Position numbers and translations under genes: made by a program. Shown here in pieces: positions 25,933-34,442 of a stretch of 64,000 bases of DNA. Under the pieces are notes generated by a model. It was not told the DNA's origin and searched no databases. It worked only from the letters and a program-made list of their open reading frames with translations. The DNA is from Pseudonocardia broussonetiae (GTDB taxonomy: Bacteria; Actinomycetota; Actinomycetes; Mycobacteriales; Pseudonocardiaceae): assembly GCF_013155125.1 (NCBI RefSeq), contig NZ_CP053564.1:813501-877500 (forward strand). The letters run 5' to 3'. The number at the start of each line of letters is the position of its first letter. The first letter of the stretch is position 1.

Positions 25933-26694
25933 AGCGCTTTCCAACCTGCTTGAGGTGGGTTCGTAGCCGCTGCGGCGTGGCGTCACCGGAATGAGTGAAG
26001 CTCCTGGTAGACAGGCGATTGACTAGATCAACTCGTCCAGACCAGGAGCTTCGGGTGCCTTCCTACCCCGCCGGGATCGGCGTGTCCAACCACGCCCTCA
26101 TCACCGTGTCCGACGCGCTGCGCCACCGCCGCACGGTGCTGGGCACCCGCTGGCGACGCCTCTTGGCCGGACAACAGGCGCTGCTCGTGCTCGCGCACCT
26201 GCGCAAGGGCGAGACCTACGCCGATCTCGCCGCCGGTTTCGCGGTCGGCACGACGACGGTGTTCCGCTACATCCGCGAAGCCCTCGATGTGCTGGCCGCG
26301 TTCGCGCCGTCGCTGCAGCAGGCGATGGCCGTCGCCGCGGGCAAGGCGTTCGTGATTCTTGACGGCACCCTGGTCTCGATCGACCGGGTCGGCGTGGGAA
26401 CGGGCCGCGACCGGACCTACTACTCCGGAAAACACAAGCGGCACGGGGTGAAGGTGAAGGTCCTCGCCGACCCGGCCGGCCGGCTGATCTGGGCCTCGGG
26501 AGCGCTGCCCGGCGCCCGGCACGACATGGGGGCCGCACACGAGCACGGCCTCATCCACGCCCTGCACGCCGCCGAGGTCCGGGTGATTGCCGACAACGGC
26601 TACCGCGGTTCCGGGTTCGCCATCCCGCAGCGGCGTCGTCCCCGCGATCCCGAGACCGGCCGGCGGCGGCTCTCGCGCAACCAGCGCGAGGTTG
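25933..26694 (+). mobile_element. IS5-like element, copy A, right part missing
   Basis: Positions 25933-26613 are repeated almost exactly in reverse at 46479-47158, with a one-base deletion there. The shared sequence begins AGCGCTTTCC, probably near the left end of the element. Copy A continues to about 26694, where transposase similarity breaks off in the middle of the gene and unrelated sequence, an IstB tail on the other strand, follows. Confidence 0.75.
25997..26052 (+). promoter_or_regulatory. Hairpin that buries the transposase ribosome site
   Basis: GAAGCTCCTGGT (25997-26008) and ACCAGGAGCTTC (26041-26052) are perfect complements around a 32-nt loop. The AGGAG ribosome site (26044-26048) for the GTG at 26055 lies in the right arm. 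A transcript entering from outside would fold and block translation. Confidence 0.6.
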
Positions 26695-26720
26695 TCGTCA
26701 CGAAGTTCGGCCCCGGCTGA
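26055..26720 (+). pseudogene. IS5-family (DDE_Tnp_4) transposase, 3' truncated
   Basis: The visible 221 codons start at a GTG after a buried ribosome site. They contain the N-terminal HTH region (TYADLAAGFAVGTTTVFRYIREA), the first Asp in VILDGTLVSIDRV, the second in VIADNGYRGSGF, and RRRLSRNQREV. The normal continuation with the catalytic Glu (NAAHARLRGPGERANA-type) is replaced after about 26694 by unrelated codons ending in TKFGPG. The enzyme should be inactive. A closely identical partial copy lies inverted at 46479-47158. Confidence 0.8.
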
Positions 26721-26740
26721 GCGCCGGGTGGTCTGATTGA

Positions 26741-26930
26741 TCAGCTGGTGCGCTTGCGGCGGGTTGCGGTGCGGCTGATGCGCAGGCGGTAGGACTGGGT
26801 GCCGGTTTCGAGGATGTGGGCGTTGAAGGTGACGCGGTCGACGATGGCGGCGACCAGGCGGTGTCCATCCGGCGAGGTCATGCGCAGTTCCGTGTCAAAG
26901 CGGATGACCTGGTGCGGCCTGTAGCCGACT
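26741..26930 (-). pseudogene. C-terminal remnant of an IstB-like ATPase
   Basis: The minus strand encodes a tail containing VAAIVDRVTFNAHILETGT, SYRLRISRT and a stop at 26743-26741. This resembles the C-terminus of IS21 helper ATPases. No Walker motifs are present upstream, so only the 3' end of an older IS21-type element is left, abutting the truncated IS5-like transposase. Confidence 0.55.
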
Positions 26931-27130
26931 AGCCCGTTCCTGCTGGTCGGCGTACTAGTACCGACTTGTCAGCCCGCCCGGCGAGGGCACGCTCTTGCTC
27001 GTGGGCTCGTTGACTGCCAGGCACGTCCACCGTGACACCGAATGTGGCTTAGACGTCGTTTCATAAGACGTCGTTTCATAAGTGGTGGGCCCGGTCCTGT
27101 CGGTGTCGGCGGGCCTGGCAGCATCGGCTC

Positions 27131-27724
27131 ATGCCCGCGCCTCGCGTGTCTGTGAAGACGAAGATCTTCGAGCTGGAGATCGTGTTGGCTGAAGTACGGC
27201 CGTCGGTCCGGCGTCGGGTGCAGGTGCCGGGCGAGATCGACTTGGCGGTGTTGCACGAGGTGGTGCAGTCGGCGATGGGCTGGACGAACTCGCACCTGCA
27301 CGAGTTCGAGATCGCCGGGCGCCGCTATGGGATCCCGGACCCGGACTGGCCCGCCCAGGACGTCACCGACGAGTCGAAGGGCAAGCTGTTCCGCCTGGTC
27401 AAGCAGGGGGACCGCTTCGGCTATGTCTACGACTTCGGCGACAACTGGGCCCACGAGATCACCGTGGACAAGGTCTTCACCGCGGAGCCGGGTGTGCGTT
27501 ATCCGCGCTGTGTCGCGGGCCAGGGGGCGTGCCCGCCCGAGGACGTCGGCGGCATCTGGGGGTATGAGGAGTTCCTGGTCGCGCTGGCCGACCCGTCACA
27601 CCCCGACCACGACGAGCGCCGCGAGTGGGCGGGCGGTGAGTTCGATCCGCACCGCTTCGAGCCCGCCGAGGCCGACCGTGCTCTGGAGTGGCTGGCCTGG
27701 CGCCCACTGACCTCGACCTCGTAG
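27131..27724 (+). CDS. Plasmid pRiA4b ORF-3 family protein
   Basis: A 197-residue protein of the pRiA4b ORF-3 (SF1) family. Conserved stretches are VRRRVQVPGEIDLAVLHEVVQSAMGW, SHLHEFEI, YVYDFGDNWAHEI, PPEDVGGIWGYEEFL and FDP.RFEP near the end. The family is widespread next to transposases, and its function is unknown. It lies between the terminal repeats of an IS5 element and converges on the transposase, so it is probably IS-borne. The ATG at 27131 begins the family homology region. Confidence 0.85.
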   Translation: MPAPRVSVKTKIFELEIVLAEVRPSVRRRVQVPGEIDLAVLHEVVQSAMGWTNSHLHEFEIAGRRYGIPDPDWPAQDVTDESKGKLFRLVKQGDRFGYVYDFGDNWAHEITVDKVFTAEPGVRYPRCVAGQGACPPEDVGGIWGYEEFLVALADPSHPDHDERREWAGGEFDPHRFEPAEADRALEWLAWRPLTSTS

Positions 27725-27751
27725 AGCGCACCCGGGGGCGGGGCGGCACCG

Positions 27752-28597
27752 TCATGCGGATCGTGGTCGGTGCCTGGTGAGGCGGCGGTGACAGATCAGA
27801 GCACAGGCCAACGACAGCAACGCGGTGATCGTCGGCTCGGCGCGGTCATACCGCAAAGCGAGGCGCCGGAAGTCCAGCAGCCACGACATCGTGCGCTCGA
27901 CGACCCGGCGGACCCGCCCGAGGCGGGTGGAGTCCTCGATCCCGCGCCGGGCGATCCGCACTCCGATCCCACGTTTGGCCAGGTAGCGGCGGCAGCGGGG
28001 GTAGTCGTAGCCCTTGTCGGCGTGCAGCTTGTCCGGGCGGCGGCGGGGACGGCCGGGGCGTCCGGCGTGTTCGCGGACGCCGGGGTTGGTGTCCAGTAGC
28101 GGGGCGAGCATGCGGCTGTCGTGGGTGTTGGCGCCGGTGACCAGGGCGTGCAGCGGCAGCCCGTTGCGGTCGCACAGCACGTGGTACTTGCTGCCCGCCT
28201 TGCCGCGGTCGGTCGGTGAGGGCCCCGTGGCCTCGCCGCGGCGTTTGGCCCGCACGCTCACGCTGTCCACTGCCGCCCGCGACCAGTCCAGCAGGTCCAG
28301 CTGGGCGAGCAGGTCGAGCGTCACTCGGTGCAGCTCCTGCCACACCCCCGCCTGCTGCCACTCGCGCAGCCGCCGCCAGCAGGTGACCCCGGACCCGCAC
28401 CCGAGCTCGGCGGGAAGGGCGTTCCAGCTGATCCCGGTCTTGAGCACGAACACGATCCCGGCCAGAGCGGCCCGATCCGGGACCCGCGGCCGGCCTGTCC
28501 GTCCCCGCTTGGGCTTGCGCGGCCTCGGCAGCAGCGGCTCCACCAGCTCCCACAGCTCATCGCTGACCAACCACTCGACACAAGATCGCCTCGACAT
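27752..28597 (-). CDS. IS5-family transposase (DDE_Tnp_1), full length
   Basis: A 281-residue transposase without visible damage. The N-terminal DUF4096-type domain (VSDELWELVEPLLP) is followed by Asp in AAVDSVSVRAKRRG, the second Asp in LHADKGYDYPRCRRYL and Glu in RRVVERTMSWLLDFRRLALRYDR. It begins 57 bp inside the right terminal repeat. Both ends and the gene are intact, so this copy could still be active. Confidence 0.9.
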   Translation of the reverse strand: MSRRSCVEWLVSDELWELVEPLLPRPRKPKRGRTGRPRVPDRAALAGIVFVLKTGISWNALPAELGCGSGVTCWRRLREWQQAGVWQELHRVTLDLLAQLDLLDWSRAAVDSVSVRAKRRGEATGPSPTDRGKAGSKYHVLCDRNGLPLHALVTGANTHDSRMLAPLLDTNPGVREHAGRPGRPRRRPDKLHADKGYDYPRCRRYLAKRGIGVRIARRGIEDSTRLGRVRRVVERTMSWLLDFRRLALRYDRAEPTITALLSLACALICHRRLTRHRPRSA

Positions 28598-28834
28598 CGG
28601 CGAACATGATCACCGACCAGCACGACTCCACACAGGACCGACACGCCGACTTCTGAAACGACGTCTTAGTTGCTACTCCCCCGCGAGTCACGCGACCACT
28701 GTCGTCCGGGCTCATCCGCCGACCAACGGTGCCCTGTTGTCACTAATCCGAAAATCAGGTCGGGGACGGCATGCGGAATCGCGGCGCGTCCGGACGTCGG
28801 GCGAGGTAGTGCGCTGCGTGGGTCGGCAGGTGGG

Positions 28835-30100
28835 TCAGGCCGCGGGAGTGATGGTGACGGAGTAACCGAGTGCTTCGAGCTGGCGGACGTGGTTGCGGGT
28901 GCGGCGTTGTGGGTCGATTCGCTGGCGGGTGTAGTCGGCGCCGAGGTCGCGGTAGCGCGCGTCGGGGTTGGAAAGCAGGTGCCAGATGGTGACCAGGATG
29001 GAGCGGCCGACGGCGACGACCGCGCGGGCCGCTCCGCGGCGGCGGGCCAGGCGTCGGTAGCGGTCGCCGAGGAAGGTGTTGGTGCGGCCGGCGGCGACCG
29101 CGGCCTCGCCGAGGACTTGGGCGAGGTAGCGGATCCCGCGTCCGGTGGTGGCGCGGCCCTTCGTCTTCCCGGCCGATTCCTTGACCCCGGGCGCGAACCG
29201 GGCCCAGGAGCACAGGTGCGCCGGGGTCGGGAAGCGGGACATGTCCAGCCCGATCTCGGCGACTATCGTCTGAGCGCCGGTGGCACCGAGGCCGGTGATC
29301 TCATCGAGTCGGGTCACGACCGTCGCGAACGGCGCGATCAGCTGCTCGATCCGGGCCTCGAGGGCGGCGACGTCGGCGCTGGTCTCATCGATGCGGGCCA
29401 GCATGGTGCGCAGCAGGAACGCGTGATGGTCGGTGAACCGCCCGGTGAACGCTTCTTCCAGTAGCGGGATCTTGGCCCGCATCCGGGTCCGGGCCAGCTG
29501 CGCGAGGACCGCCGGTTGGCGTTCCCCGGCCAGCAGGGCGGCGAGCATCTCCCGCCCGGACACCCCGAAGATGTCCGACGCGACCGAGGACAGCTTGATC
29601 TGGGCGTCTTCGAGGAGCTTCTCGACCCGGTTCTTCTCCGCGGTGCGCGCGGCGACCAGGTTGGCCCGGTAGCGGGTCAGGTCCCGCAGCAGCCGGATCG
29701 GCGGGGGTGGCACGAAGCCTGCGCGCAGCATCTGCCGTTCGGCGACCTTGGCCAGCCAGACCGCGTCGAGCCGGTCGGTCTTCGGGCGCCCGGGCAGATG
29801 CTTGACGTCACGGGCGTTGACCAGCCACGGGTCGAAACCCTGGGCTTCCAGCAGGTAGAACACCGGCTTCCAGTAGTCCGAGGTGGCTTCCATGACGACC
29901 CGGGTCACCCCGAGCTCATAGAGCCGGTCGGCCAGTCCGAGCAGCCGCGGTGTCAGCGTGGAACTGTGGATGATCTCCTGCTGGCGCCGGCCAGGGCGGT
30001 CGGGATCGGGCACGCGGACGCACGCGACCAGTTCGACCTTCCCGATATCGATCGCGGCAACCCGTTCGATGATCTCTTCGTTGTCGTCGGCGTCTTGCAC
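28835..30100 (-). CDS. IS110-family transposase
   Basis: A 421-residue protein with the N-terminal DEDD domain (AAIDIGKVELVACV, then VVMEATSDYWKP and TDRLDAVWLAKVAE) and the C-terminal Transposase_20 domain (LDEITGLGATGAQTIVAEIG). The putative catalytic Ser lies in SWARFAPGVKESAGK. The GTG at 30100 has a GGAGGGAG ribosome site. IS110 elements lack terminal repeats and use a structured non-coding end, so boundaries cannot be set exactly. Positions 30101-30206 just upstream would hold part of the non-coding end. Confidence 0.88.
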   Translation of the reverse strand: MQDADDNEEIIERVAAIDIGKVELVACVRVPDPDRPGRRQQEIIHSSTLTPRLLGLADRLYELGVTRVVMEATSDYWKPVFYLLEAQGFDPWLVNARDVKHLPGRPKTDRLDAVWLAKVAERQMLRAGFVPPPPIRLLRDLTRYRANLVAARTAEKNRVEKLLEDAQIKLSSVASDIFGVSGREMLAALLAGERQPAVLAQLARTRMRAKIPLLEEAFTGRFTDHHAFLLRTMLARIDETSADVAALEARIEQLIAPFATVVTRLDEITGLGATGAQTIVAEIGLDMSRFPTPAHLCSWARFAPGVKESAGKTKGRATTGRGIRYLAQVLGEAAVAAGRTNTFLGDRYRRLARRRGAARAVVAVGRSILVTIWHLLSNPDARYRDLGADYTRQRIDPQRRTRNHVRQLEALGYSVTITPAA

Positions 30101-30342
30101 GCTCGGCTCCCTCCACCGTGGCCCGGCCCGCAGATGATGATCCTGCGGGAGCGGCCCGTGAGGGCTGAGACGATCAATCGACGCTAATCCGCGTGCTCGA
30201 AGCACAGTGAAGGACCCACAGCACAGCCCTCAGCGCCCGACTCAGTACGACCTCGAAGATCAGAGTAACGCGACGTCAACGGGCCGCCAGCACCGATTTT
30301 CATCCCGGAACGGACCGCCCGCCAGGGCGGCCCGAGACTCAG

Positions 30343-30939
30343 TTGGTCGCTCACCGGCGGCGACAGGTGGCGTTGCGCCGCACTGTTCTGGCCTGGGTAG
30401 CTCGCCGGGAACAGCAGGCAATCGAGGTCGCGTCCCGGAAGGCGTTCGTGATCCTCGACGGCACCCTGCTGCGCATCGACCGGGTCGGCATGGCGTCCGG
30501 GTACGACCGGGCGTTCTACAGCGGCAAGCACAAGGCCCACGGGCTGAATGTGTAGATCGTCGCGGACCCGGTCGGCCGGTTGGTTTGGATCTCTCCGCCG
30601 CTGCCCGGCGCGCGGCACGACATGGGCGCGGCACGCGAGCACGGCATCATCGACGCCCTCACCGACAATGAGATCCCCGCGGCCGCTGACACCGCCTACC
30701 AGGGTGCCGGGCCGACGGTCGTGGTTCCGCAGCGGCGCCGGCGCAAGGACCCCGACACCGGCCGCTACCGCAAGCTCTCGCAGAACCAGAAGGACGTGAA
30801 CACCGCCCACGCCCGCCGCCGCGGGTCCGGTGAGCGGGTCAACGCCGAGCTGAAGAACTGGCGGGTCCTGCGCAAGATCCGCTCTAGCCCCAACAACGCG
30901 GAGAAGCTCATCGCCGCAGTGTCCGCGTACGGGTTCTGA
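30343..30939 (+). pseudogene. IS5-family transposase remnant with internal stop
   Basis: The frame encodes KAFVILDGTLLRIDRVG, then a TAG at 30553-30555, then resumes in the same frame with VADPVGRLVWISPPLPGARHDMG, ADTAYQGAG, and GERVNAELKNWRVLRKIRSS before a stop at 30939. It is related to, but not a copy of, the IS5-like transposase at 26055. The N-terminal third is missing and the internal stop makes it inactive. Confidence 0.8.
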
Positions 30940-31086
30940 TGTCGCTGTAGGTACGAGCTGATCTGTCGTTGGTCCGGCGCGTCGGTCCGCAAGATTAGCT
31001 CAGGGAGGGACCACCCTCCGGGTTCTGTCAGCCGCCAAGCAGACAAGCCCCGGAGGGTGGTCGCCCGTGATCCTGCCTGTGGAGGC

Positions 31087-32538
31087 ATGGAGGGACTCAG
31101 GAGGTTCGCCCCGCTGCGCGCGGCCGGGGCGACATGGAAGGACATCGCAGCTCACGCCGGGTGTGACTGGCGCACGGCGAGGAAGTACCTGTCCCCGGAC
31201 GCACCGAGCACCCCGCCGCGGGCGTCGTCGCGGGCCGGGACGGTGCCGCGGCTGGTGGACCCGTTCGTCGGGGTGATCGATGCGTGGCTCGCCGCCGATC
31301 CGCGGCTGCGGGCCACGGTGATCCACGAGCGGCTGGTTGCGGACTACGGGTTCACCGGGCACTACCAGCGAGTCAAGGTTTATGTCGCTGACGCTCGCCG
31401 CCGGTTGGAGGTGGAGGCCGACGCGCAGGGCCGGCCACCGGGGTTGCATCGCCGGTTCGAGGTCGTCGCGGGCGCGCAGGCCCAGGTCGACTGGGGCGAT
31501 GAGGGCACGTTGCTGTCCGGGGCGGGGATCACCTCGAAGGTCTACTCGTTCCACATGACCCTGTCCTACTCCCGGGACCCGTTCGTGTGCTTCACCACCA
31601 GCCAGGACCTGGCCACGTTCTTCGACTGCCACCGTCGGGCGTTCGCCCACTTCGGCGGGGTCCCGGCCACGATCGTCTATGACCGCACCAAGACCGTGGT
31701 TCGCCGCCACGTCGCCCCGGGCAAGGCGGTGCCGTTGCATCCGCAGGCGGCGGCGTTCGCCGAGCATTACGGGTTCGTCATCGACGTGCTCGCCGCCTAC
31801 CGCCCGACCGGGAAGGGCCGGGTGGAACGCCAGGTCGCGATCGTGCGGGACCATGTCCTGGCCGGGCGCAGCTTCGCCTCGCTGGCCGAGCTGGACGGGG
31901 CGTTCGCCGGGTGGGTGCCGATCCGGCGCGGGCAGGTGCACCGCACCCATGGCGAGCTCATCGGCGTCCGGGCGGCCCGGGATCACGCCGCGCTGGGCCC
32001 GGTGCCGGAGTTCGGCTACGCGGTGACCGAGTCGCATCTGCGTCGGGTCGGCCGCGACAGCATGATCAGCTTCGCCGGGTCGTGCTACTCCATCGCGGCC
32101 AGAGCCACCGACGGTCGTCCGACCCGGGCCGGGCAGCGGGTCGAGGTCCGTGTCGGACCCGGGCACCTGGAGGTTTGGCGCCTGCCCGTCGATGACCCGG
32201 ACGGCGCCACAGTGCTGCTGGCCCGCCACCCACGCTCCCGCCTGCGGGGCGCGATGATCGTCGACCCGGCGCACTGGGCCGAGCTGCCCGACGGACGCAC
32301 CCGCGCCACCACCACCGCCGGCGCCGACGGCGATCCGGACCCGACAGGACCGTCGAGCCGGCAGCCCGACAGCCCGGCAGTCCGACCCGAGGTCAGAGCC
32401 GGATTCGGTGTCGTGGTCGCCCGCCGGCCACTGTCGGACTACGACCAGCTGGCTGGACTGGCCTCACCGCCAGGCCCCGAACCCGTCCCCGCCGACGCCG
32501 ACGCCGACGCCGACGTCTCGCTGGTGGGTGCGGCATGA
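31087..32538 (+). CDS. istA: IS21 transposase IstA
   Basis: A 483-residue integrase-type transposase. The N-terminal HTH (LRAAGATWKDIAAHAGCDWRTARKYL) is followed by the rve core with Asp in AQVDWGDEGT, Asp in IVYDRTKTVV and Glu in GKGRVERQVAIVRD. The C-terminal domain carries SFAGSCYSIAARA. The ATG at 31087 directly follows TGTGGAGG; a GTG at 31057 is possible. Its stop overlaps istB by 4 bp (ATGA). Confidence 0.88.
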   Translation: MEGLRRFAPLRAAGATWKDIAAHAGCDWRTARKYLSPDAPSTPPRASSRAGTVPRLVDPFVGVIDAWLAADPRLRATVIHERLVADYGFTGHYQRVKVYVADARRRLEVEADAQGRPPGLHRRFEVVAGAQAQVDWGDEGTLLSGAGITSKVYSFHMTLSYSRDPFVCFTTSQDLATFFDCHRRAFAHFGGVPATIVYDRTKTVVRRHVAPGKAVPLHPQAAAFAEHYGFVIDVLAAYRPTGKGRVERQVAIVRDHVLAGRSFASLAELDGAFAGWVPIRRGQVHRTHGELIGVRAARDHAALGPVPEFGYAVTESHLRRVGRDSMISFAGSCYSIAARATDGRPTRAGQRVEVRVGPGHLEVWRLPVDDPDGATVLLARHPRSRLRGAMIVDPAHWAELPDGRTRATTTAGADGDPDPTGPSSRQPDSPAVRPEVRAGFGVVVARRPLSDYDQLAGLASPPGPEPVPADADADADVSLVGAA

Positions 32539-33302
32539 GCGAGCTGATCACCGCCCGGATCCAGGCCCACGCCACCCGGCTCGGGCTCCCGCACCTGGCC
32601 GAGCACCTCGACCTGCTCGTCGAGCGCGCCGAGACCGACAGCATGGGCTACCGCGAGTTCATCGACACCATCCTCGGTGAAGAACTCGGCCTGCGCGAAG
32701 GGCGCCGGTTCCGCACCGCGCTGAAGCTGTCCGGGCTGCCCCACCACAAAACCCTCGAGGAGTTCGACTTCGCCTTCCAACCCGACCTCGACGTCCGCAA
32801 GATCCGCGACCTCGCCGCGCTCGCGTTCGTCACCGGGCATCGCAACGTCGCGCTGCTCGGGCCGCCCGGCACCGGCAAGACTCACATCGCGACCGCGCTC
32901 GCGGTCGCGGCCTGCCAAGCCGGGCACTCGATCTACTTCACCAGCCTGGACGACTGCGTCCGCCAACTCCGCGCAGCCGAGGCCGCCGGCCGCTTCGCCA
33001 AGAAGCTCCAGACCTACCTCCGGCCCTCGGTGCTGGTCCTCGACGAGGTCGGCTACCTGCCCTGCGACCGCGCCGCGGCGAACATGGTGTTCCAGCTGAT
33101 CAGCCGCCGCTACGAACGCGGCTCGATCATCCTCACCAGCAACAAGACCTTCTCAGAATGGGGCCAGGTCTTCACCGACGACGTCATCGCCACCGCCATC
33201 CTCGACCGGCTCCTGCACCACTGCGACGTCATCGCCATCAACGGACCCAGCTACCGGCTCAAGGACCGAGCCCTATCCGCAGTCCCCGCAGCCGTGTCAT
33301 GA
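32535..33302 (+). CDS. istB: IS21 helper ATPase IstB
   Basis: A 255-residue AAA+ ATPase that assists IstA in target choice. Walker A GPPGTGKT is at 109-116, Walker B in VLVLDEVGYLPC, and the sensor region is SIILTSNKTFSEWG. It ends with ATAILDRLLHHCDVIAINGPSYRL. Length is normal and there is no damage. It is translationally coupled to istA. Confidence 0.92.
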   Translation: MSELITARIQAHATRLGLPHLAEHLDLLVERAETDSMGYREFIDTILGEELGLREGRRFRTALKLSGLPHHKTLEEFDFAFQPDLDVRKIRDLAALAFVTGHRNVALLGPPGTGKTHIATALAVAACQAGHSIYFTSLDDCVRQLRAAEAAGRFAKKLQTYLRPSVLVLDEVGYLPCDRAAANMVFQLISRRYERGSIILTSNKTFSEWGQVFTDDVIATAILDRLLHHCDVIAINGPSYRLKDRALSAVPAAVS

Positions 33303-33375
33303 TCCGCCCGGGCCAACGACATGTCAGGTCGTCCACCGACCGACACCACAGCCCGTTCCCGGACACGCAGTTCAG

Positions 33376-33428
33376 ACCCTCATGATCGCCAGCGCCTGAT
33401 CAGATCAGGTGCTGCCGATCATGAGGGT
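33376..33428. repeat. 53-bp near-perfect palindrome
   Basis: Two 26-bp arms (33376-33401 and 33403-33428), starting ACCCTCATGATCG, are complementary with two mismatches around a single A. It lies next to the C-terminal end of the IS1380 remnant, 55 bp beyond IS21. It looks like two IS ends joined head to head or a strong cruciform. Confidence 0.7.
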
Positions 33429-33446
33429 TTGTACTGCGGCGACAAG

Positions 33447-33704
33447 TTCAGAGGCCCGGCCAGCCGCCGCCGGCGGCGTCTCTCTCGCTGTCGGTGGCCT
33501 CGGCGACCCAGGCCCCGTCACGGGGCTCGATCTGCACGCCGGTCTCGCGGCGCGGAGCTTGCGCGCCTGATACGCCGGAGTCCACGCCGCGGCCGGCAGT
33601 TGGGCGAGGGCGGTGTGCACGTCGAGGTGGGCGAAGCTGGCGCCGATGGAGAACTCCACACCCTGATCCGCGAGGTGCGCGGCGAACTCCTTCGTCAGCT
33701 CGCC
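33447..33704 (-). pseudogene. IS1380-family transposase remnant, frameshifted
   Basis: The minus strand encodes ADQGVEFSIGASFAHLDVHT and LPAAAWTPAYQA, then shifts frame and continues VQIEPRDGAWVAEATD. These match the central part of IS1380 transposases. The beginning and end are missing. It lies directly between the palindrome and the tetR gene's 3' end. Confidence 0.65.
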
Positions 33705-34313
33705 CTACAACATCAGGAGGATGTGGGGTGCAGTACCGCTAAGGAGTAGATCGGTGAGCTGATCGATGATGGATTCGGTGACCGGTTCGCCGCTGAGCAG
33801 GACGCGGTAGAGCAGGGTCCCGCTGTAGATGTCGAGCAGCAGTCCGGCGTCGACATCGGCGGGGAGGTCGCCGCGAGCGGCGATGGTGCGGATGACCGTG
33901 AGGACGGATTCGCGTCGGGGGCGTAGAAGCGCGTGCAGCTGTTCGTGGGCGGCCGGGTCGCGTATGAGGTCGACGGCTAGCGCGGGGAGGATCATCCCTG
34001 CGGGGGAGTGCGTGACGATCTGGAACGTGGAGGCGATCACCGCTCGCAGGTCGGCGCGGGAGTCGCCAGTGAGCTCGATCGGTGACAGCATGCTGCGGCT
34101 CTTCAGCGTCTCGACAACGAGTGCCGCCTTGGAGGGCCACCACCGGTAGATAGTGCTTTTGCCAACCCCGGCTCGGGCCGCGACCCCTTCGATGGTCATG
34201 TTGAGGTAGCCGACATCGCACAGCTGGGCAGCGGTGGCGGCCATGATCGCCTCATGGGACCGCCGCTGCGGTCGACCGCCGTGGGTGGAGGACGCTTCCG
34301 CCACAGCAGTCAC
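33705..34313 (-). CDS. TetR/AcrR-family transcriptional regulator
   Basis: A 202-residue TetR protein. The HTH is AIMAATAAQLCDVGYLNMTIEGVAARAGVGKSTIYRWWPSKAALVVE, and the C-terminal domain is of the TetR_C type with LLDIYSGTLLYRVLLSGEPV. It is the nearest regulator upstream of the PGA operon, separated by an IS256 remnant. Before that insertion the two may have been adjacent and divergent, so it is a candidate repressor of the operon. Confidence 0.83.
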   Translation of the reverse strand: MTAVAEASSTHGGRPQRRSHEAIMAATAAQLCDVGYLNMTIEGVAARAGVGKSTIYRWWPSKAALVVETLKSRSMLSPIELTGDSRADLRAVIASTFQIVTHSPAGMILPALAVDLIRDPAAHEQLHALLRPRRESVLTVIRTIAARGDLPADVDAGLLLDIYSGTLLYRVLLSGEPVTESIIDQLTDLLLSGTAPHILLML

Positions 34314-34442
34314 GACAGCCTCCCCATTCGATCCGGCCCGTTGCGCAAGCGTAGGTCATGAGAGGTTCATCTCTGCGTTCCGCTGTGTTGCGAATGCGCG
34401 TCGCCTGGTCACGACCCTCACCCGGGGGTCGCGTCCCCGGGA

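Larger units (their letters stand above)
27051..28668. mobile_element. IS5-family element carrying a pRiA4b ORF-3 passenger gene
   Basis: TAAGACGTCGTTTCA at 27064-27078 is repeated exactly in inverse at 28654-28668, giving the terminal inverted repeats; weaker similarity continues inward (GGTCCTG). The left end has a 15-bp tandem duplication (27051-27065 and 27066-27080). Between the ends lie a pRiA4b ORF-3-like gene (plus) and an intact transposase (minus) that converge. The element is about 1.6 kb. Confidence 0.75.
30964..33321 (+). mobile_element. Complete IS21-family element
   Basis: TGTCGTTGGTCCGG at 30964-30977 matches, with one mismatch, the complement of 33308-33321 (TGTCGTTGGCCCGG). 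The 2358 bp between contain istA and istB with a 4-bp overlap, both intact. I see no clear target duplication at the borders. It inserted just after the IS5 remnant. Confidence 0.78.

Noticed and set aside
26055..26720. Active IS5-like transposase
   Set aside because: The conserved region with the catalytic Glu is replaced by unrelated codons after about 26694.
31057..31086. Upstream GTG start for istA
   Set aside because: The ATG at 31087 follows a good GGAGG-like site and the first extra codons show no family similarity, though it cannot be excluded.
30955..33330. Target duplication around IS21
   Set aside because: No 4-8 bp match is visible outside the two terminal repeats.
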